In this document: positions 27,432 through 35,366 of the stretch, piece after piece
How positions within the stretch are numbered: the stretch's first letter is position 1
Layout of the letters: each line of letters begins with the position of its first letter
From: Bog-473 sp963782415
GTDB lineage: Bacteria > Actinomycetota > Acidimicrobiia > Acidimicrobiales > RAAP-2
Assembly: GCA_963782415.1 (NCBI GenBank)
Contig: CAWAJT010000006.1
Location: 620,001 to 684,000 of the forward strand
DNA length: 64,000 nt
Direction of reading: 5' to 3'
The notes under the pieces: generated by a model
Database searches by the model: none
Told to the model about the DNA's origin: nothing
Seen by the model: the letters and a program-made list of their open reading frames with translations, nothing else
Position numbers and translations under genes: made by a program

Positions 27432-28144
27432 CAGTACAGGCGTGCGGTCAATGCCCTGCGGTACTCCTTGGTGCGCGGGTCGTCGGCACCCATCGCCTCC
27501 AACAGGTCGACGAACTCCTGGCGCGCCGCGTCGTCGTCACGCACCCGGTCCAGCAGCTCGTCGAGCTTGGCTTCCATCTCCTCCCGGCCGGTATCCGACA
27601 CGTCGACGCCCGCTTCGAGGAGCCGGGCCTCGGCCGCCAGGGTGCGGCTGGACTCGGTCTCGGGAAGGCGAGCGAGGAGCGCGAGCGCCTCGGCGGCCTC
27701 GCCGCGGTCGATGAGCAGACGAGCGAGGCCTTCGATGGCACCGGCGTGATCTGGCTCGAGTTCGAGCGCTCGACGCATGGACGCCTCGTCGCCGGTGGCG
27801 ACCAGCGTGTCGGCCTCGCTCGGGGCGGGCGCCAAGCGCTGCACGAACGCGGTGATCTGCGCTTCGGGAACGGCGCCGATGAACTGGTCCACCACCTGGC
27901 CATCGCGCAGGGCGAAGACGGCAGGAATGGATTGCACGTTGAACGCCCGCGCCACCGCCGGGTTCTCGTCGACGTTGACCTTGGCCAACTCCACGGCGCC
28001 GCCCGTGTCGGCAACGGCCTTTTCGATCATGGGACCGAGCGTCGTGCAGGGACCGCACCACGGGGCCCACAGGTCGACGACCACCGGCACCGTCGCACTG
28101 CGGTCCAGCACATCGGTCTGGAATGTTTGGTCTGTGACATCCAT
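27431..28144 (-). CDS. Thioredoxin-domain protein with C-terminal TPR-like helices (YbbN/CnoX type)
   Basis: A 237-residue protein. The thioredoxin fold at residues 1-110 has the active site C30-G-P-C33 (WAPWCGPC) and SIPAVFALRDGQ with the cis-Pro. The C-terminal half (from about 115) is a run of tetratricopeptide-like helices (DEASMRRALELEPDHAGAI; GLARLLIDRGEAAEAL). CnoX proteins are chaperone-type thioredoxins that protect substrates from oxidation; the fused TPR region supports this over a plain thioredoxin. The ATG at 28144 starts the fold; the gene heads the trx-folP-holA operon. Confidence 0.92.
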   Translation of the reverse strand: MDVTDQTFQTDVLDRSATVPVVVDLWAPWCGPCTTLGPMIEKAVADTGGAVELAKVNVDENPAVARAFNVQSIPAVFALRDGQVVDQFIGAVPEAQITAFVQRLAPAPSEADTLVATGDEASMRRALELEPDHAGAIEGLARLLIDRGEAAEALALLARLPETESSRTLAAEARLLEAGVDVSDTGREEMEAKLDELLDRVRDDDAARQEFVDLLEAMGADDPRTKEYRRALTARLY

Positions 28145-28289
28145 CGGCCAAGACGCTAATGGCTGCGCCGTCCGGGAACGACGCCCCGCCTGGCCTGGGC
28201 CGACGCGCTCGCCCACGGTGCCTGATGCGCAGAGCGGCGGAGCGTGGGGCGTCCGACCGGGTGACACGGCACCGATTAGCGTCGTTCGC

Positions 28290-29333
28290 GTGTCGCAGAC
28301 GCCCGATGGCATTCACCAGGCCAACGTCACAGAGTGGATGGTGGCCCAGCTTCCCCAGATCACGACGCCGCTCACCTTCACCCTGATCGTGGGCGGCCGC
28401 TCCAACCTCACTTTCCGCGTGGAAGACGCCGAAGGGAGGGCGTGGGCCTTGCGCCGGCCGCCGTTGCACCACGTGCTGCCGACGGCGCACGACATGTCGC
28501 GCGAGTACCGGCTCATGCATTCACTCGGTCCCGCCGGTATCCCCGTGCCCGTCACCATCGGGCTCTGCACCGATGAGGCGGTCAACGAGCGTCCCTTCTA
28601 TGTCATGGAGTTCGTCGAGGGCCACATCTTGCGCAGCGCGCCGGAGGCCGAAGCGGCGTTCGACGAGGCAACCCGGCGCGGCATTGGCGGCCACATGGCC
28701 GACACCCTGGCCGCGCTGCACGACGTCGACCCCGATGCGGTCGGGCTGGGGGACCTGGGACGGCACGAGGGGTATATCGAGCGGCAGCTCAAGCGGTGGC
28801 GCGGGCAGTACGACCAGATGCAGGTCGAGGGCGTCGACCACGGTGGCCTCGTCGAGCGGGTGAGCGACGAGTTGGCCCGGCGTATCCCCAAGCAGCAGCG
28901 AACGTCGGTCGTTCACGGCGACTACCGGATGGACAACGTCGTGCTCGCCGACGACGGAACCGTGCGGGCCATTCTCGACTGGGAGATCTGCACGCTCGGT
29001 GACCCACTGGCCGACCTGGGCCTGCTCATGGACTACTGGTCCGACCCGGACGATGCCATGGCCGTCCTCGGCATGTCGCCGACGACCGCACCCGGCTTCT
29101 CGACCAAGGCGCAGATCCTCGAGCGCTACGACGCGGTCTCGGATCTCGACGTCTCGAGCATCGGCTACTACATGGCCTTCGGTTACTGGAAGCTCGCCTG
29201 CATCCTGCAGGGCGTCTACGCCCGTTACGTCGCCGGCGCCGGCGCGGGCGACAAGGGCAGCGTCGACGGCTTCCCGACCCAGATCGGGCGACTCTTCGAG
29301 ATGGCGGCGGAGTCCCTGGAGTCCGCTCCGTGA
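28290..29333 (+). CDS. APH-type phosphotransferase family protein
   Basis: A 347-residue kinase-fold protein of the aminoglycoside phosphotransferase superfamily, of the subgroup often linked to acyl-CoA metabolism. The Brenner motif VVHGDYRMDNVVL supplies the catalytic Asp and the metal-binding Asn; the DFG-like ILDWEICTLGDPLADL follows. The N-terminal lobe has GGRSNLTFRV and WALRRPP (the nucleotide-binding Lys is replaced by Arg). The substrate is unknown. The GTG at 28290 gives the most likely start. The stop overlaps the next gene (GTGA), so the two are coupled. Confidence 0.88.
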   Translation: MSQTPDGIHQANVTEWMVAQLPQITTPLTFTLIVGGRSNLTFRVEDAEGRAWALRRPPLHHVLPTAHDMSREYRLMHSLGPAGIPVPVTIGLCTDEAVNERPFYVMEFVEGHILRSAPEAEAAFDEATRRGIGGHMADTLAALHDVDPDAVGLGDLGRHEGYIERQLKRWRGQYDQMQVEGVDHGGLVERVSDELARRIPKQQRTSVVHGDYRMDNVVLADDGTVRAILDWEICTLGDPLADLGLLMDYWSDPDDAMAVLGMSPTTAPGFSTKAQILERYDAVSDLDVSSIGYYMAFGYWKLACILQGVYARYVAGAGAGDKGSVDGFPTQIGRLFEMAAESLESAP

Positions 29334-30223
29334 GCCCCGAGGGCAACGGGCTGACCGAGATCTTCGAGGTCCACCAGGAACCTGTACTGCAGGAGCCGAT
29401 CCTGGTAGTGGCGCTGGAGGGTTGGGTCGACGCCGGTCTGGGTGCCACGACGGCCATCGCCACGCTGCTCGGGCAGGGGCACACCGAGCCGATCGTGACG
29501 TTCAACGGCGAGCACTTCCTCGACCAGCGGGCCCGCCGGCCGGTGGCCCGCATCGTGAACGGGATCACCACCGAGCTGAACTGGCCGCGTACCGTCGTCC
29601 GCCAGGGCTCGGACGAATCGGGACGGGACATGCTCTTCTTGGTCGGACCCGAGCCCGACTTCCACTGGCGCGCCTTCACCGACGCGGTGGTCGGGCTTGC
29701 CCGCTCGTGGCGCGTGCGCATGGTGGTCGGCCTCGGGGCCTTCCCGGCGCCGGCGCCGCACACCCGGCCGGTCAAGCTGGCCGCTACCGCACCGGCCGAG
29801 TCGTCCAGCCTCATCGAACAGGTCGGCATCGTCCAAGGCGAGCTGGAGGTGCCCGCCGGCGTCCTGGCCGCGTTGGAGATGGCCTTCGGGGCCAATGGGA
29901 CGCCTGCGGTCAGCCTCTGGGCCCGCGTCCCCCACTACGTGGCGGGCATGCCGTTCCCCGAGGCGAGTGCCGCACTGATTGAGGGCCTCGCCTCGGTGGG
30001 GTCGTTGTCGCTCGACTCGTCCGCGCTGCGCCGGGCCGGCGACAGCTCGCGGCGACAGGTCGACCAGCTCATCGCCGACAACGCCGAACACCTGGCCATG
30101 GTGCGCAAGCTCGAGGAGAGCATCGATGCCTCGGAGGGCAACGCCATGGGCGTGGACGAGGTGCCGTCAGGCGACGAGATCGCGGAGGAACTGGAACGCT
30201 TCCTGCGGGGCGAGGAGCAGTGA
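29330..30223 (+). CDS. PAC2-family protein
   Basis: A 297-residue protein of the PAC2 family (DUF75), related to proteasome assembly chaperones and conserved in actinobacteria. LVVALEGWVDAGLGATTAIATLLG is the family opening; VVGLGAFPAPAPHTRPV and SLWARVPHYVAGMPFPEASAALIEGLA are further blocks. A C-terminal helical tail with RRQVDQLIADNAEHLAMVRKLE follows. The function in bacteria is not established. The GTG start overlaps the phosphotransferase stop. Confidence 0.88.
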   Translation: MSPEGNGLTEIFEVHQEPVLQEPILVVALEGWVDAGLGATTAIATLLGQGHTEPIVTFNGEHFLDQRARRPVARIVNGITTELNWPRTVVRQGSDESGRDMLFLVGPEPDFHWRAFTDAVVGLARSWRVRMVVGLGAFPAPAPHTRPVKLAATAPAESSSLIEQVGIVQGELEVPAGVLAALEMAFGANGTPAVSLWARVPHYVAGMPFPEASAALIEGLASVGSLSLDSSALRRAGDSSRRQVDQLIADNAEHLAMVRKLEESIDASEGNAMGVDEVPSGDEIAEELERFLRGEEQ

Positions 30224-30274
30224 TGCCGCCCAGGCATCACTGGCATCGGTCGGGACAGTGAGGAGATATCACCC

Positions 30275-31279
30275 ATGAAGATCGACGGCGGGATCGGATT
30301 CGACCCGAACGGCATCGCCGCCCAGGCGGTCAAGGCGGAGCAGAGCGGGTATGACGGGGTGTGGTCCGCGGAGACGAACCACGACCCTTTCCTCCCGATC
30401 GCTGTGGCCGCGGCAGCGACCGAGCGGCTCGAGTTCGGAACCGGGATCGCGGTGGCCTTCGCTCGCAACCCGATGACGCTCGCCGTGCTGGCCAACGACC
30501 TGCAGCTGCTGACCAAGGGGCGATTCATGCTGGGCATGGGCAGCCAGATCAAGCCGCACATCACGAAGCGGTTCTCCATGCCGTGGTCCCACCCGGCGCC
30601 GCGCATGCGTGAGCTCGTCCTGGCCATCCGCGCCATCTGGAGGACCTGGGAGACCGGCGAGCCGCTCGCCTTCCGCGGCGAGTTCTACACGCACACGTTG
30701 ATGACGCCGTTCTTCGATCCTGGCCCGAACCCCCACGGCAACCCGAAGATCCTGCTGGCCGGCGTCGGTGAGCACATGACCGAGGTGGCGGGTGAGGTGG
30801 CGGACGGGTTCCTGGTCCACGGATTCACCACCGAGCGGTACCTGCGCGAGGTCAGTCTCCCCGCGTTGGAACGCGGCGCGGCCAAGGCCGGCAAGAGGCG
30901 CGCCGACCTGACGGTGTCGTATCCCGGGTTCGTCGTCACCGGACCGGACGAGGAGAGCATGGTGCGGGCGGCCAAGGGCGCCCGCGAGCAGATCGCCTTC
31001 TACGCATCGACGCCGGCCTACAGGCCGGTGCTCGAGCTCCACGGCTGGGGCGACCTGCAGCCCGAGCTGAACACGCTCTCGAAGCGAGGCGCGTGGGTCG
31101 AGATGGGCGAACTGATCGACGACGACATTCTCAATGCCTTTGCCGTGGTGCGCCCGCTCGGCGAGGTGGCCGCTGAGGTCAAGCGCCGTGTCGGCGACAT
31201 CGTCGACCGCTTCAGCTTCTACGCGCCCTACAAGGTCGACCCCGAGATGTGGTCCGGCGTGGTGGCGGGGTTCCACTAG
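30275..31279 (+). CDS. LLM-class F420-dependent oxidoreductase (TIGR03617 type)
   Basis: A 334-residue TIM-barrel enzyme of the luciferase-like monooxygenase family, actinobacterial F420 branch. The barrel starts with MKIDGGIGF, contains GYDGVWSAETNHDPFLPIAVAAAATERLEFGTGIAVAFARNPMTLA in segments, and has GRFMLGMGSQIKPHI and LLAGVGEHMTEVAGEVADGFL, the family's cofactor-binding loops. The substrate is unknown. The ATG at 30275 has GAGGAG 9-14 bases before it. It converges on leuS. Confidence 0.9.
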   Translation: MKIDGGIGFDPNGIAAQAVKAEQSGYDGVWSAETNHDPFLPIAVAAAATERLEFGTGIAVAFARNPMTLAVLANDLQLLTKGRFMLGMGSQIKPHITKRFSMPWSHPAPRMRELVLAIRAIWRTWETGEPLAFRGEFYTHTLMTPFFDPGPNPHGNPKILLAGVGEHMTEVAGEVADGFLVHGFTTERYLREVSLPALERGAAKAGKRRADLTVSYPGFVVTGPDEESMVRAAKGAREQIAFYASTPAYRPVLELHGWGDLQPELNTLSKRGAWVEMGELIDDDILNAFAVVRPLGEVAAEVKRRVGDIVDRFSFYAPYKVDPEMWSGVVAGFH

Positions 31280-31323
31280 CGCTGGTCAGCGCAAGTCGGT
31301 CGTCCTGGGACACCAGGGCGACC

Positions 31324-31357
31324 GAGGGCGGCTGAGGGCGGCCGAGGGCGGCCGAGG
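31324..31357. repeat. 10-bp tandem repeat between convergent genes
   Basis: Three head-to-tail copies of GAGGGCGGCC or GAGGGCGGCT plus a partial fourth (GAGG), in the spacer between the F420-enzyme stop and the leuS stop. No T-tract follows, so it is not a standard terminator. Confidence 0.9.
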
Positions 31358-31362
31358 ACTTG

Positions 31363-33837
31363 CTAGGACGACACGACGATGTTGACCAGGCGCGGCGGAC
31401 GGACGACGACCCGCGTCGGTGTGGCACCGCCGAGCGCGTCGATCACCTTGGCCGACGCCAGCGCCGCAGCCTCGGCGTCGCTCTCGGAAATTCCGGCATC
31501 GACAGCAATCCGGTCCCGTAGCTTCCCGTTGACCTGCACCACCATCGTCACAGTGTCCTGGCGGATGAGCTCAGGGTCGAACGTCGGCCAGCGCTGCAGG
31601 TGGACCGAGGGCTCACCCGGATGGCGCAGCTCCCACAGCTCGGCCGTCACATGCGGGGACATGACGGCGAGGAGGAGGAGCAACGTATCGAGCGCCTCGT
31701 TCCAGGGATCGGCGTGGGCGTCCCGCCCGTAGCGCTGGACCTGGTTCAACAGTTCCATGCAATGGGCCACCGCCGTGTTGTACGACCAGCGCTCGAGGTC
31801 ACGGGTCACGTCGGCGATGGTGCGATGTGTCGCCTGGCGCATCACCTTGTCGGCGTCTGATTGGTCACCGGACCGGAGCGCGGGCTCGGCGGTGCACGTG
31901 CGCCAGAGCCGGTCGAAAAACCGACCGCAGCCGTCAATGACCTGCTCGGTCTGCTCAGACCAGTCCATGTCGTCGAACGGCGGCCCGACGAAGAGATGGA
32001 ACAGGCGGAGAGCGTCAGCGCCCACCGTGTCGAAGTAGTGCTCCGGAGCGATCAGATTGCCCTTCGACTTGGACATCTTGGTCCCGTCCATGCGGATCAT
32101 GCCTTGGGCCAGGTAGTGCCGGAACGGTTCCCGGTCGATGCCCGGAGCCAGGCCGACGTCGATGAGGGCACGCGTGTAGAAGCGGGCGTAGAGCAGATGG
32201 AGGATGGCGTGCTCGATCCCACCGATGTACTGGTCGACCGGCATGAACTTCTGTGCCGCCAGCGGTGCAAATGGCTGTTCCTTGTTCCACGGATCCGTGA
32301 AACGCAGGAAGTACCACGACGAGTCGACGAAGGTGTCCATGGTGTCGGTCTCGCGACGGGCAGGTCCGCCGCAGACAGGGCAGGTGGTGTGCAAGAAACC
32401 CTCGTGCGAGGCCAGCGGCGACTGCCCCGTCGGGAGGAACTCGACGTCGTCCGGTGCGACAATCGGCAACTGGTCCTCCGGGACCGGCACGACACCGTGG
32501 TCGGGGCAGTACACGGCCGGGAATGGGGCAGCCCCAAAAGCGTTGGCGCGACACCAGCCAGTCACGCAACCGATAGTTGACCTTGCGCTCGCCGACGCCC
32601 TGTCTCCTCGAGCCACTCGGTGGCTCGGGCCTTCGCCGTGGCGATGTCGAGGCCATTGAGGAAGCCGCTGTTGATTTTGACGCCGTCGCCCGTGTACGCC
32701 TCGCCCCCGTTGGCGTCCCAATCCTCGGGCGGCTGGACGGTGCGCACGATCGGGAGCTGGTGTTGCGCCGCGAAGGCCCAGTCCCGGGCGTCCTCGGCCG
32801 GCACCGCCATGATCGCTCCCGTCCCGTACCCCATGAGGACGTAGTCGGCGACGTAGACAGGAACCGGGTTGCCGGTGAACGGGTTGATGACATTGCTGCC
32901 CGTGAAGGCGCCGCGCTTCCCGAGTGCGCCCGTGTCCCCCTCCGCCATGCGCTCGATGTCGGTGGCGGCAGCGGCGCGCTTGCGCAGCGCATCGACCGCC
33001 TCCCGCTGGTCGGCGGTGGTCAGCTCGTCGACGAGCGGGTGCTCGGGCGCCATGACGGCGTAGGTCATGCCGAAGCTGGTGTCGGGGCGCGGTCGTGAAT
33101 ACCCGCACGGTCACATCGGAGCGGCCCTCGACAGCGAGGTCGAACTCGGCACCCTCGGACCGTCCGATCCAGTTCCGCTGCATGGTCTTGGCGCGCTCGG
33201 GCCATTCGAGGTCGTCGAGGGCTTCGAGGAGCTCGTCGGCATACTGGGTGATGCGGAAGAACCACTGCTCCAGGTCACGCTTGATGACGACGTCGCCCGA
33301 GCGGTCACATGTCCCGTCGGCGAGCACCTGCTCGTTGGCCAGCACGGTCTGGCACCCCGGGCACCAGTTGACCGGCGCCAGCGCCCGGTAGGCCAAACCG
33401 GCCTCCCAGAACCTCAAGAAGATGACCTGGCTCCACTTGATGTACGAGGGGTCGTGGCTGTGGATTTCGCGGCGCCAGTCGTAGACGGCGCCCAATCGGC
33501 GCAGTGACGCCGTGAGCTCGGCAATCCGGGCGTCGGTGAAGACCCGCGGGTGCGTCCCCGTCTTGATGGCGGCGTTCTCGGCCGGCAGGCCGAAGGAGTC
33601 GAACCCGATGGGACTCAAGACCCCTTTGCCCAACATGGTCTGGTAGCGAACGGTGAGGTCCCCGAAGGTGTAGTTCCGCACATGACCCTGGTGGGCCGGC
33701 CCCGACGGATAGGGGTACATGCACAGCGCGAAGAACTTCTCACGCGGGTCGTCGTTGTCGATCTGGTAGGTGCCCTCGTCATCCCAGTGGCGCTGCCATT
33801 TGCGCTCCACCGCACCGACGTCATACGCGCGTGCCAT
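31363..33837 (-). CDS. leuS: Leucyl-tRNA synthetase, three frameshifts
   Basis: Charges tRNA-Leu. The HIGH motif is in CMYPYPSGPAHQGHVRNY, the editing domain has the zinc-binding and GTGAIMAVPAEDARDW regions, and the KMSKS motif is RMDGTKMSKSKGN. The C-terminal anticodon-binding and leucine-specific domains are complete and the total length is normal. The frame shifts at about 33,092 (one extra base between VFTT and RPDTSFGMTY), at about 32,600 (one extra base between EWLEETG and VGERKVNYRL) and at about 32,523 (one extra base between FWGCPIP and AVYCPDHG). All three are single-base insertions in G/C-rich stretches; an essential gene cannot be broken, so these are probably sequencing errors. 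The ATG at 33837 is the start. Confidence 0.96.
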   Translation of the reverse strand: MARAYDVGAVERKWQRHWDDEGTYQIDNDDPREKFFALCMYPYPSGPAHQGHVRNYTFGDLTVRYQTMLGKGVLSPIGFDSFGLPAENAAIKTGTHPRVFTDARIAELTASLRRLGAVYDWRREIHSHDPSYIKWSQVIFLRFWEAGLAYRALAPVNWCPGCQTVLANEQVLADGTCDRSGDVVIKRDLEQWFFRITQYADELLEALDDLEWPERAKTMQRNWIGRSEGAEFDLAVEGRSDVTVRVFTTAPRHQLRHDLRRHGARAPARRRADHRRPAGGGRCAAQARRCRHRHRAHGGGGHGRTREARRLHGQQCHQPVHRQPGSCLRRRLRPHGVRDGSDHGGAGRGRPGLGLRGATPAPDRAHRPAARGLGRQRGRGVHGRRRQNQQRLPQWPRHRHGEGPSHRVARGDRASASARSTIGCVTGWCRANAFGAAPFPAVYCPDHGVVPVPEDQLPIVAPDDVEFLPTGQSPLASHEGFLHTTCPVCGGPARRETDTMDTFVDSSWYFLRFTDPWNKEQPFAPLAAQKFMPVDQYIGGIEHAILHLLYARFYTRALIDVGLAPGIDREPFRHYLAQGMIRMDGTKMSKSKGNLIAPEHYFDTVGADALRLFHLFVGPPFDDMDWSEQTEQVIDGCGRFFDRLWRTCTAEPALRSGDQSDADKVMRQATHRTIADVTRDLERWSYNTAVAHCMELLNQVQRYGRDAHADPWNEALDTLLLLLAVMSPHVTAELWELRHPGEPSVHLQRWPTFDPELIRQDTVTMVVQVNGKLRDRIAVDAGISESDAEAAALASAKVIDALGGATPTRVVVRPPRLVNIVVSS

Positions 33838-33983
33838 GGCACCAGGGTAGGCGACGCCCTGGTGGCGCCCGAGCGTCTCCGGCGGGGCATCCACCCCGCG
33901 TGGAGGCACAATTTCGGCCCGGCCGGTCGCCCCGGAGCGGAACTGAGCGGGTCCCTCGACTGCTATCGTGATCCCCCACCACT

Positions 33984-34060
33984 GGGGGCGTAGCTCAGCT
34001 GGTAGAGCGCCTGACTGGCAGTCAGGAGGTTCGTGGGTTCAAGTCCCATCGCCTCCACCA
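33984..34060 (+). tRNA. tRNA-Ala (anticodon GGC)
   Basis: A full cloverleaf of 77 bases: acceptor GGGGGCG pairs with CGCCTCC (one G-U), the D-arm is GCTCAGCTGGTAGAGC, the anticodon stem CCTGA/TCAGG holds the loop CTGGCAG, the T-loop is TTCAAGT, and CCA is encoded. The anticodon GGC reads GCC. It marks the change from core genes to accessory content; tRNA 3' ends are common integration targets, but no integrase or direct-repeat partner is seen. Confidence 0.97.
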
Positions 34061-34378
34061 AAAAGTTCCTGATGAGAACGTCAGGGTTCGGACGGACATT
34101 CCGCAGGACGATTCGTCCCCGCGACATCCCCGCGGGTCATCTGGCCCGTGGGTCGTGTCAGTGCACCTCCTCGAGCCGACTCGCGTGCGACGTCCGCCGA
34201 ATCGGGATCGAGGTACTGGTCGGTGTCGGGGTGTTGCCCTAAGGCCGGCAAATGGGGACGCCTTTCAACTGCAGTCCCCACACGACGACGAACGATCGAT
34301 GTCCGATTGCCGGGACGACACGAGTTTCGAGGACCTTGGTCTCTATTCGTGGGGCCTCGCTGCGACCACCATGACTAT
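34061..34378. other. Non-coding spacer after tRNA-Ala
   Basis: A 318-base stretch between the tRNA and the next supported gene. Short open frames occur on both strands but none has a start with a ribosome site or recognisable sequence. I see no terminator with a T-tract and no copy of the tRNA 3' end within it. It probably contains the promoter of the tRNA-linked membrane gene. Confidence 0.5.
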
Positions 34379-35246
34379 GTGGGCCTCTCGGAGGCGAGAA
34401 TTTCAAAGGAAGCGACGTCCGGATCGGTCGAGGCCGAGCGCCCTGTCCGCCATCACCGGGTCCGCACCGTGCTCTTGGTGTTGCTGTCGTTCGTCGCCCT
34501 CTTCGTCCTTGTCTCGGTGGTACTCACCGTTGAAGGTCGGGCCCGTCCTGTAAGCATTAGCCAGGCCATTGGCCGTTACCACTCAAACTCCGCGGCAGAT
34601 CCGGGCACCCACCCACGTCCGGGTGTGTATTCGTATCAGGGCTCGGGCACCGACCGCCTGACCCTCCCGCCCCTCTCCCAGTCCGAGGGACCGACGCTAC
34701 CGGGAACCGTCGAGGTCCAAAGCAATGGCTGCTGGAGTTTCCGCATCGACTACTCCACAAACCACTGGCAGACCTGGACCTACTGCGGACACTCCACCGG
34801 CCTTGTGGAGACCGGAGGACTCGTTTGGCAGCGCTGGATGGTCGGGCCCGTGGCCGAGACCAACCTGTCGACATTGCGGTGTTCGCCGGGGTTGCTGAGC
34901 ATCCCCTCGTCGAGCCGCGGTGGACAAATCCTGGCCCGCCCTCTGCACGGGCACATCGACGCAGATACATGGCACCTTGGTGTCGGCCGGCACCACCCGC
35001 TTCGTCGGCCAGCCAAATCTCACCATCGCCGGGCGCAGTGTCCCTGCTGTCCACGTCGAAGTGCAGTGGAAATTGAGTGGGCCACAAGTCGGCACAGAAC
35101 GCGACGATCTCTGGTTCGACGCTCAGACTGGGCTCCCACTTCAGAATCGCCGGAGCATTCACGTCCGCACACAAACGCCATTCGGTGCTTCCACTTACAG
35201 CGAGAACGGGGCGTTCGTGCTTCAGAACCTGAGACCGAAGACCTGA
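34379..35246 (+). CDS. Membrane-anchored extracellular protein, unknown function, one frameshift
   Basis: About 290 residues: a short polar N-terminus, one membrane segment (VRTVLLVLLSFVALFVLVSVVLTV at about residues 26-49), and an extracellular part rich in Ser, Thr, Gly and Trp, with YSYQGSGTDRLTLPPLSQSE and WSFRIDYSTNHWQTWTYCG. I do not recognise the family. Around 34,900-34,925 the frame changes; the continuation is VDKSWPALCTGTSTQIHGTL to the stop at 35246. The start is uncertain: GTG 34379 is the first plausible one before the membrane segment, while an upstream ATG (34148) would add unsupported sequence. It lies at the start of the surface locus. Confidence 0.65.
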
Positions 35247-35321
35247 CGGCAACATATCGCCCCCGGCCCGACGATAGGTGCAGCACCCACCGTTTTGTCA
35301 GCTGCGGGGCATGAAGGGGTC

Positions 35322-35337
35322 CGCCGCGATCGCGGCG
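35322..35337. repeat. 16-bp perfect palindrome between convergent genes
   Basis: CGCCGCGATCGCGGCG, self-complementary, in the 120-base spacer between the stops of the two convergent surface genes. It has no spacer loop or T-tract, so terminator function is doubtful; it contains GCGATCGC. Confidence 0.6.
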
Positions 35338-35366
35338 TACCTCCCAATGGAGCTGACCTTGGCGCG

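Noticed and set aside
31324..31357. Terminator between the F420 enzyme and leuS
   Set aside because: The 10-bp repeats have no T-tract and form no stable unbroken hairpin by inspection.
34061..34378. Integrated element at tRNA-Ala
   Set aside because: No integrase, no copy of the tRNA 3' end and no second attachment site are seen in the window; only the tRNA position and lower GC downstream hint at it.
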